From Owenia fusiformis (lineage: Eukaryota > Annelida > Polychaeta > Sabellida > Oweniidae): a stretch of DNA of 24,535 nt. This document shows positions 18,386 to 24,535 of this stretch, in pieces. Each line of letters opens with the position of its first letter. Position 1 is the first letter of the stretch. The notes beneath the pieces are model-generated. The model saw only the letters and a list, made by a program, of their open reading frames with translations. It had not been told where the DNA came from and did no database searches. The translations under genes and the position numbers were made by a program. Location of the stretch: positions 1 through 24,535 of the forward strand of contig CAIIXF020000312.1 of the NCBI GenBank assembly GCA_903813345.2. Direction: 5' to 3'.

Positions 18386-18813
18386 CATTAAGAACAGTTA
18401 TAACAGTGGCGGATTCAGGAATTAACATGGCAGGGCAAATCTTGACTTTTGAAAAAAAATTGGACCCTACACTCATCTTTTGAATTCTGTGAATCAGTTC
18501 ATATAGTTAACCTCTTGAATCCCAGGCTCTAAAATTGGCATGAAACCAGAGAATTTTTCATTTTGCCACCTTTTGACATTTTATTACATACCTATACAAC
18601 TTTAGATGCTCAGCTTAGTAAAATTGGATGACAGAGATCATTTCTACACGTTTTAAAACAATTTTTGTGTAAATTGGATGAAAATTGTTCAAATGAGAGC
18701 AATTTTTGTGAAAAATTTTGTGACGGCTTTTCTCGTCCCTCTGGGCACCAGTCTTATTTCATTTGTCCGTCACTCTGGGTATTCAAGAGGTTAAAATAAT
18801 GAAAGAATGTGAT
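18386..18813. other. Noncoding sequence, no feature seen
   Basis: No gene was seen. Two short related pieces (AACCTCTTGAATCCCAGG near 18510 and its inverted counterpart CTGGGTATTCAAGAGGTT near 18775) bracket about 270 bp and may be ends of an old element. Confidence 0.4.
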
Positions 18814-18833
18814 GTAACCACGTGTCTACTTAC

Positions 18834-18855
18834 CAGCTTGTTCTATGTCATCCAT
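18834..18855 (-). CDS. Candidate start exon of a host gene (coding part)
   Basis: The minus strand reads ATG GAT GAC ATA GAA CAA GCT G followed by a perfect donor, GTAAGT. An in-frame TAA lies three codons upstream of the ATG, so this is the first start in the frame. The exon probably continues upstream as 5' UTR to an acceptor-like CCTCAG near 18914. A further donor (AAG|GTGAGT, after 20200 on the minus strand) could end a noncoding first exon. An inverted copy at 19766-19858 has the same ATG, but its donor is CTAAGT, and that frame ends in a stop soon after. The product is not recognised. Confidence 0.4.
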
Positions 18856-19674
18856 CGGACTAGGTTACATTGTGGAACGTAGCCAAACACGACACTGAAG
18901 GCAGTATTCTGAGGTTATAAAATCTAAATCTAAATAATTTCCCATTTGCAGCCCCTTTGAGATTTCCATATGAATAAAGTAGCAAACGTTGCGATCTTTC
19001 AACTTTTAGTTCGTTGTTTTTCACCACCTTAAGTGTAGTGTTTTCATTTAGGAGGTGATCTTATTTGAGTGCATCATTTCAGGTCTTTTTGAATCAATAG
19101 ATCAATAAGCAGACTAAAAATACAATTTAGCAGTTACGTTCGTTGCGTAATTGGGCCTTCTATAATCAGTAGCAAATGGAAAACATTTTCCAAAATATTT
19201 ACTTCCGTTTTCCTTGAAGACATGGTTGGGTGACACGTCATTGACACGTCATTAAGTCACATGATCGATACAGTAACTAGAGTCTATTTCACTGCTTCAG
19301 TTCGTCAGTAGAACGGCAAAAATAAGAAATTGGGAGACCATTGTGCAATAATATATGGAAAAGTATATTCATAATGTACATGAATGACATTTGTATATCT
19401 TGGATTGCTTCTAGTTTGGCTTATAAAGTGTGTGGCCTCTTATATTTGGATGTTTCTCTGCCATGTTATTTTCAATAAGATTAACATGGCTGAAATTCTT
19501 CAAATTACAAGACGGCACAGGCTTATTGCACAAAAAACTAAAAAATCTGAAATATACAAATGTCATTCATGTACATTATGAATATACTTTTCCATATATT
19601 ATTGCACAATGGTCTCCCAATTTCTTATTTTTGCCGTTCTACTGACGAACTGAAGCAGTGAAATGGACTCTAGT

Positions 19675-19703
19675 CACGTGATCAGACACGTGTCAGTCAC
19701 GTG
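19675..19703. promoter_or_regulatory. Cluster of three CACGTG E-boxes
   Basis: CACGTG occurs at 19675-19680, 19687-19692 and 19698-19703, three copies in 29 bp, just outside the right inner arm of the inverted repeat. In the left half the matching stretch holds only degenerate forms (CACGTC). CACGTG is the core for bHLH-zip factors. Function here is inferred from motif density only. Confidence 0.4.
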
Positions 19704-19858
19704 AGCTTGAAAAATGGACGATCTAAATTTCCAAAAAATTTTGCTAACATCAGCATCGACATGTTGTTGCCTTCATTGTCGGGTTTGGCTGCGTTCCACA
19801 ATGTAACCTAGCAGGATGGATGACATAGAACAAACTGCTAAGTAGACACACAGTAACA

Positions 19859-20321
19859 TTTCATAATTTCGTTATTTTCACCATATGAACTTATACCGTG
19901 AATTTGTGTTTGAATTCTAGCATAGAGCCACCTTTTTTTTGAGTAGGATCAGTAGCTCAATAAATATTCCTCCAGATGAGACACCAAGAAAATTTGGTCT
20001 CTCTTCTTCTGAATTATTCTTTGAGCCTATGAAATCCTACTGCAAAATGATCTGGCCAACATCTATGCCTCCTTGTAGTATTTTTGTAACACCCGCCATT
20101 TTGTTTTATGAATTGAATTTGTGATTTTTCATATTTTATTGCAAATTTCTACATCAGTCTCTATCGATTCGAACACAATTATGTATTGAAGCTACTCACC
20201 TTACAATAAGCTACAATTGTGCACACGTGTGTTGCTTTATTACACTCAGGAAAGCGCTATAAACTGCTATAATCCTAGGAGTATGAAAGAACAAGTTTCC
20301 AACTTAGCGTGTTGGAGACGA
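19859..20321. other. Noncoding sequence with a minus-strand donor-like site
   Basis: No coding frame is supported. On the minus strand TTGTAAG|GTGAGTAG ends at 20200 and resembles a strong splice donor. It could end a 5' noncoding exon of the gene whose candidate start lies at 18855. Confidence 0.35.
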
Positions 20322-20361
20322 CTAACGAGTAACAACTTTCTTTAAAGTTGTTACTCGTTAG
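20322..20361. repeat. Perfect 18-bp hairpin with a 4-nt loop
   Basis: CTAACGAGTAACAACTTT at 20322-20339 is followed by CTTT and then its exact reverse complement at 20344-20361. No T-run follows that would suggest a terminator, and the stem is short for a microRNA precursor. Confidence 0.9.
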
Positions 20362-20659
20362 TAGATCAAACCACTAGTCAGGTAGCCAAATGCAAAAAAA
20401 TACGGTGAGGGTTGAAAATGGGTAGAAAGTTTTTTTCTGCATTTTCCGATACTCTACTAGGTACTTATCAAAATAAAAAAATTTGGCACGTGGTATATGT
20501 TGAGCATTTTTTACAAAACTTAATTGAAATTATGCAAAATATGAAAAGTGGGTGTGGCACTTTTGCCATGAAGCACTATGCTAACTGCACAAACACTTTT
20601 TAAAGCTTACTTAAAACAGATGTATAATCTTACAGTGAAATATAGAGTGGAAATTGAGT
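20362..20659. other. Noncoding sequence, no feature seen
   Basis: This short AT-rich spacer lies before the repeat modules. The 63-codon frame at 20412-20603 has no recognisable domain. Confidence 0.4.
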
Positions 20660-21048
20660 CAATTTTTTATCTAGGTCAACGGTCAAGAACTAAGTCAAAT
20701 CTTACATTTTCTACATTCTATCAATTATCTTTGTCACCATTTATCGAAATACTTTAGTCTTTTTTCACGATGTAGATTAGAAACGGTCCTTTCATAAGTG
20801 TGCCATCCATTTTTTTATTACTCTTACCAATTTTGAAATATGGCGTCCTGAAAGTAGGTCAAAACAAAAGTTCTCCAAATTCAAAATATGAGTTATGAAT
20901 TAGGGACAGAATTTTCTCAGGAATCCGAATCTGCAAACTAAATTTCGATCTGACTTCAGGGTCAGAAGTATTGTGAAATTTTGAAATTTTGAGAAAAATC
21001 GATCTGATGATATCCTGATAGAAAGTCAAGAGTAGCAGGAAAATATTG
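20660..21048 (+). repeat. Repeat module 1 (AGGTCA-rich family, about 470 bp)
   Basis: It shares GAAAGTAGGTCAAA, AAGTTCTCCAAATT, ATGAGTTATGAATTA, TTTTCTCAGGAATC and CAAATTTCGATCTGACTT-like words with the modules at 21885, 22355 and 22830. It is the most diverged and leftmost copy, cut off by the pyrimidine microsatellite at 21049. Confidence 0.85.
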
Positions 21049-21520
21049 AAAATTCCATCCATCCTTCCTTCCTATCCTTCCTTCCTATCTATCCTCCTTC
21101 ATATCCTTTCCTTCCTATCCTATCCTTCCTTCCTATTCTATCCTATCCTTCTTTCCTATTCTATCCTATCGTTCCTTCCTATTCTATTCTATCATTCCTG
21201 TCTATCCTTCCTTCCTATCCTATCCTTCATAAGCCATCCTATCCTTCCTTCTTATTGTATCCCATCCTTACTTCTTATTCTATCCTATCCTTCTTTCCTA
21301 TTCTATCCTATCGTTCCTTCCTATTCTATTCTATCATTCCTGTCTATCCTTCCTTCCTATCCTATCCTTCATAAGCTATCCTATCCTTCCTTCTTATTCT
21401 ATCCCATCCTTCCTTCTTATTCTATCCTATCCTTCTTTCCTATTCTATCCTATTTTTCCTTCCTATTCTATCCTATTTTTGCTTAATATTCTATCCTATT
21501 CTTCCTTCCAATGCAATGCA
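21049..21520 (+). repeat. Pyrimidine-rich microsatellite of CCTATCCTTCCTT units
   Basis: It is built of CTATCC, TTCCT and TTCTA pentamers/hexamers. A higher-order duplication of about 135-145 bp is visible: CTTCATAAGCCATCCTATCC near 21225 and CTTCATAAGCTATCCTATCC near 21367. The 146-codon plus-strand frame across it, rich in Ser-Ile-Leu-Pro, is a repeat artefact. Confidence 0.95.
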
Positions 21521-21533
21521 TCCATCTTTTACT

Positions 21534-21730
21534 GCATGGCTCAACTTATTCTGGATGACTCGGCTTATTCTGGATGACTCAGCTTATTCAAGATGACTCG
21601 ATTTATTCTGGACGACCCGGCTTATTCCGGATGACTCAGCTTATTGGCTTATCATTTGTGACTCGGCTTATTCTGAATGACTTTGCTTATTCTTGATGAC
21701 TCGTCTAATTGTTGATGACTCGGCTAAAAA
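21534..21730 (+). repeat. 20-bp tandem array of GGATGACTCGGCTTATTCT
   Basis: About nine degenerate units are present, each containing TGACTCGGC or TGACTCAGC followed by TTATTC. Six match RTGACNNNGC, the antioxidant-response-element core, and TGACTCA also matches AP-1. It is followed by AAATCTGGAGTCTGAAATTGAAC, which reappears after a shorter array at 23229-23286. Confidence 0.88.
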
Positions 21731-21884
21731 AGGTCTAAATCTGGAGTCTGAAATTGAACTCGTTCAATTTCCAAAGTCTAGTTATTCTTTCTTTCCGCGT
21801 TTTCTCAGCAACTAGAGGGACTTTCTGAAATCTGCTTACATGGTTAAATAGGTAATGAGACCTAGTTTCTGGGAAATTAGGTCA
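21731..21884. other. Linker shared by both TGACTCRGC arrays
   Basis: AAATCTGGAGTCT..AAATTGAAC..GTTCAATTT..GTCTAGTTAT at about 21740-21785 recurs at about 23297-23347. It marks one boundary of a larger duplicated unit. Confidence 0.7.
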
Positions 21885-22290
21885 AATCTTTATCTAGGTC
21901 AAAGGTCAAAATCTAGGTCAAATTATCATTTTGTCAATTATCTCTGTCATTTTTCAATATTTTTTCAAAATTTGTTTTTTAACGTGTAGCCAAGAAAAAG
22001 AGGATTCGACTGTGAGTAATCAGTTTTTTGATTACTTTTACCGATTTTGAGATATTGCGTCCGGAAAGTAGGTCAAACGAAAAAGTTCTCCAAATTCAAC
22101 GTATGAGTTATGAAATAAGTGTAAAATTTCCTCAGGAATCCAAATCTGCAAACTAAATTTCGATCTGACTTCCGGTTCGGAAGCTATAGCGTTTCGAAAT
22201 TGCTAAATTTGGTGCCCATGTTAAGCCAATGGGAAAAAGGACTTTTTCGAAGTGTAAAATACAAGATATAGACTGAGTACAGCTTAACAT
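21885..22290 (+). repeat. Repeat module 2 (AGGTCA-rich family)
   Basis: It starts with CTAGGTCAAAGGTCAAAATCTAGGTCAAATTAT. It contains a perfect direct repeat AGGTCA-A-AGGTCA (21896-21908) and the shared module words, ending with GTGTAAAATACAAGATATAGACTGAGTACAGC. The spacing of AAAGTAGGTC from this copy (22065) to the next (22531) is 466 bp. Confidence 0.88.
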
Positions 22291-22354
22291 AATGAATGCC
22301 CATAAAAGAAGGGGGCCTCAAAAGCTACCTAGCTTCAAAATTTGGACATCAAAA

Positions 22355-22770
22355 TGCCTAGGTCAAAATCTAGGTCAAATTTATTGTTTTTCCTTATTTT
22401 TACGATTCCGACACTACACTTTAATAATTTTCTTCAAAATTTTGTATACAGGTAGCCAAAAGTGTGCTAATAGTGTAAGCCTTTTGCCGTCAGAAAGTAT
22501 TTTGACCCACTTTTGAGATATGGTGTCCGAAAAGTAGGTCAAACTAAAAAGTTCTCCGAATTTAACGTATGAGTTATGAATTGAGGGTAGAATTTTCTCA
22601 GGAATCCAAATCTGCAAACCAAATTTCAATCCGACTTTTGGTTTGGAATTTATGTCGTTTTGAAAGCTCAAAAATCGCTAAATTTGGTGCCCCATGTTAT
22701 GGCAATGGGAAAAAAGATTTTTTTGAAGTGTAAAATACGAGATAAAGACTGAGTACAGCTTCACATAATG
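22355..22770 (+). repeat. Repeat module 3 (AGGTCA-rich family)
   Basis: It starts at TGCCTAGGTCAAAATCTAGG and has the same word order as modules 2 and 4, including GCCTTTTGCCGTCAGAAAGT. AAAGTAGGTC lies at 22531, 476 bp before the copy in module 4. The frames at 22292-22516 and 22414-22671 fall in the repeat and are not supported as genes. Confidence 0.88.
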
Positions 22771-22829
22771 AAAGCCTATCAAAGAAAGGGACCTCAAAAG
22801 CTAGCTAGCTTCACAATTTGGTCACCAAA

Positions 22830-23215
22830 ATGCCTAGGTCAAAATCTGGTTCAAATTTATAGTTTTAACTTATTTTTGCGATTCTGACACTACACTTTAA
22901 TTATTTGCTTCAAAATTTTGTATACATGTAGCAAAGAGTGTGCTAATAGTGTTAGCCTTTTGCCGTCAGAAAGTATTTTGACCCACTTTTGAGATATAGT
23001 GTCCGAAAAGTAGGTCAACATGAAAGTTTCTCCAAATTTAACGTATGAGTTATGAATTAAGGGTAGAATTTTCTCAGGAATCAGAATCTTTAAACCAAAT
23101 TTCGATCCAACTTCTGATTAGATAGTTATAGCGGTTTGAAGTCTCGAAAAGTCGATATGATGATATCCCCATGTTAAGCCAATGGAGTCGAAGATAACAT
23201 TCTTAAGAGTTGTCT
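22830..23215 (+). repeat. Repeat module 4 (AGGTCA-rich family)
   Basis: It starts at TGCCTAGGTCAAAATCTGG, with AAAGTAGGTC at 23007 and a close match to module 3. Its end (GATGATATCCCCATGTTAAG) resembles the end of module 1 (GATGATATCCTGATAG), suggesting modules 1 and 4 share an ancestral right edge. Confidence 0.85.
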
Positions 23216-23228
23216 AAATGTCTATATT

Positions 23229-23286
23229 CTAGCTGACTCAGCTTATTCTGAATGACTCAGCTTACAAGTATTTGGATGACTCAGCT
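23229..23286 (+). repeat. Short TGACTCAGC array
   Basis: It has three units of the array at 21534-21730 (CTGACTCAGCTTATTCTGAA, ATGACTCAGCTTA, ATGACTCAGCTTAAA), followed by the same AAATCTGGAGTCT linker. Confidence 0.88.
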
Positions 23287-23384
23287 TAAAAAAAGTATTA
23301 AATCTGGAGTCTTAAATTGAACTTGTTCAATTTACATGTCTAGTTATCATTGTAATATATCAAAAGTATGTACTCTCCAATATT

Positions 23385-23420
23385 AGGAGGCAATAAAGAT
23401 ACATAACATAACATAAGACC
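23385..23420 (+). other. Retroelement-like 3' tail: AATAAA plus ACATA repeats
   Basis: GGCAATAAAGATACATAACATAACATAAG combines a poly(A) signal at 23392-23397 with a pentanucleotide tail. Ends of this kind are common on non-LTR elements and their non-autonomous partners. Upstream modules may therefore belong to such an element. This is weak evidence on its own. Confidence 0.4.
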
Positions 23421-24175
23421 AGAGGTCGAGGACACTTTTGCCAGCTGACCGAAAAGAGAGGTTAACAATTGTTCTGTTAGTCCAAACAATATAATAATTG
23501 GACGAAATATAATCGAAAATCACGTGAACATATTTGATAAGTAAAGGTATCATATTTTAGCAAAAATTCCCCAAACCGTCGAATACTTGTAATTTTTTAC
23601 ACAACTTATTTTTTCAAAATTAAAAAAATTTCAACATTAAAAAAAACAATTTTTCAAAAATAGGGGTCAACAGTACCTAGTAGTGGTCAACAGTTTACAA
23701 TTGTTGACCTCCCCAGAGGCCAACCGGCAAAATTGTATACCGAGACTGTAAACCGAAAAACTACTGTTGGCAGAGACCGAAGGTCGAGGTCAACATGGTT
23801 TCAAGGTTTACAGTCGAGGTATATGATTTTGACGTTTGATCAAATGGAGAGGTCTACGATTGTTTTGTTAGTCCGAGTAAACTAATAATACACATATAGA
23901 CGACAATCATCAATCGGCATGGCTTCATTTCACAACCTTTTCTCCGAACCAAGTTAGCAATATTTTTTTAGAAAATATGGAGACAGTGCAAGTAGCTTAA
24001 CTCTGTATTTGGCACATCACGGCTAGTATAGTTATTTTCATCAACGTTTACAAAATGTTCGTCTTCAATGTTTTTTGTGACGTCATAAAACTTTTTTTCA
24101 GAAGTAGCGGTCAACAGTACCTAGTAGCGGTCAACAGTTCATAATTTTGACCGCTAATCACCCTATCAGAATCGA
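23421..24175 (+). repeat. Diverged two-copy repeat with GGTCAACAGTACCTAGTAG blocks
   Basis: GGTCAACAGTACCTAGTAGTGGTCAACAG (near 23666) recurs as GGTCAACAGTACCTAGTAGCGGTCAACAG (near 24109), about 443 bp apart. GAGGTTAACAATTGTTCTGTTAGTCC (near 23458) recurs as GAGGTCTACGATTGTTTTGTTAGTCC (near 23850). It appears to be two old tandem copies of a unit of roughly 390-440 bp. No coding frame was seen. Confidence 0.75.
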
Positions 24176-24244
24176 CTATTTCAGTTGAGGTACTAACAAT
24201 ACATTTTGTTGCCCGCTTATCAACAAATCAGAATTGAGTATTTC
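24176..24244 (+). repeat. Short local duplication
   Basis: ATCAGAATCGACTATTTCAGTTG (from about 24166) and ATCAGAATTGAGTATTTCAATT (from about 24227) are related and about 61 bp apart. Confidence 0.6.
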
Positions 24245-24396
24245 AATTTTTTTATTTATTTCATTAAAACATAACAACATTTTTACATATTGGTGGTCGT
24301 GACACCTACATAGGTACATATAATTGACCACATTTAAAATCATTAATCTAAAATTTTATTCATTTTAAAGTTTTATTCATGTCCCGACCTACACCT
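24245..24396 (-). other. Candidate terminal exon or retroelement 3' end
   Basis: On the minus strand a strong acceptor (TTATTTTCTGTTTACAG) ends at about 24397. The sequence then has short open frames ended by early stops, an AATAAA, and finally AATGAAATAAATAAAAAAATTG near 24245. This fits a terminal exon with a 3' UTR of about 150 nt from a gene extending beyond the right edge. It also fits the A-rich 3' end of a non-LTR element. The data here do not decide between the two. Confidence 0.3.
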
Positions 24397-24429
24397 GTAA
24401 ACAGAAAATAAAATAATTTCTCTTGTTGT

Positions 24430-24521
24430 TCAATGATACATTATATTGGCGTTTTTGCATCAACACATTGGTGTTGTTGCATCATCGATAAGAAACAGAG
24501 TGGTGTTGTTGCATCAATAGT
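24430..24521 (+). repeat. Short tandem repeat of TGGTGTTGTTGCATCA
   Basis: TTGGTGTTGTTGCATCA and GTGGTGTTGTTGCATCA lie about 38 bp apart, with a third degenerate copy (GGCGTTTTTGCATCA) just upstream. Confidence 0.75.
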
Positions 24522-24535
24522 GACTTTGAGGAATT

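Larger units (their letters stand above)
18814..19858. repeat. Large inverted repeat with near-identical inner arms
   Basis: The outer arms, 18814-18904 and 19766-19858, are inverted copies at roughly 85-90% identity by eye. The inner arms, 19277-19398 and 19552-19673 (122 bp each), differ at only one position that I could find. The loop is 153 bp (19399-19551). The left half carries about 280 bp more between outer and inner arm than the right half. The frames at 19384-19645 cross the loop and are not supported as genes. Confidence 0.93.

Noticed and set aside
19384-19645. Two overlapping plus-strand frames in the inverted-repeat loop
   Set aside because: Both cross from loop into arm, neither has splice or domain support, and the hydrophobic content follows from T-rich sequence.
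21046-21486. 146-codon plus-strand frame rich in Ser, Ile, Leu and Pro
   Set aside because: It lies wholly inside the pyrimidine microsatellite. The peptide simply reflects the CCTATCCTTCC repeat and resembles no known protein.

Overview
This looks like a piece of an invertebrate animal nuclear genome, AT-rich and probably from a marine lineage. The lineage is inferred from the repeat content and is not proven. The window is almost entirely transposable elements and tandem repeats. No complete host gene, rRNA, tRNA, CRISPR array or bacterial-type operon was seen. Host coding signal is limited to a few candidate exons with plausible splice sites.

The left quarter (about 0.4-6.0 kb) holds the clearest object: a full-length CR1/L2-like non-LTR retrotransposon on the minus strand (803-5924). 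It has one intact 1259-codon reading frame. The order is a 153-residue hydrophobic leader, a 2A-type translational-recoding motif (GDVEVNPGP), an APE-type endonuclease, a reverse transcriptase with YADD, and a C-terminal CCHC finger. It sits in the second copy of a 164-bp repeat. The first copy at 394-557 is uninterrupted and acts as an internal empty site, which fixes both ends and a 7-bp target duplication (CACCATT).

From 7.2 to 12.3 kb there are several repeat types. A DNA transposon-like unit (7604-9123) carries arrays of CAGGAG and CGGGAG motifs, a nested MITE with 9-bp target duplications, and a small CCAAT/NRF1-like promoter. A 162-bp satellite (8 copies) and a 40-bp minisatellite follow. 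Next is a mariner-like element (11309-12285) with 190-bp inverted arms and a transposase pseudogene.

From 12.9 to 16.3 kb a 150-bp higher-order satellite, made of three related subunits of about 50 bp, is split by a transposon-like insertion (14840-15977) with a 5-bp target duplication. This insertion contains a candidate first coding exon. From 16.9 to 20.2 kb on the minus strand there are signs of the 5' end of a host gene: a start exon at 18834-18855 and a phase-compatible internal exon at 17134-17197. The start exon lies in the outer arm of a large inverted repeat whose inner arms are nearly identical.

The right part (20.6-24.5 kb) is a series of repeat modules of about 470 bp, rich in AGGTCA half-sites. 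They are separated by a pyrimidine-rich microsatellite and 20-bp arrays of TGACTCRGC. A region of GGTCAAC repeats and a candidate terminal exon or retroelement tail follow near the window end.
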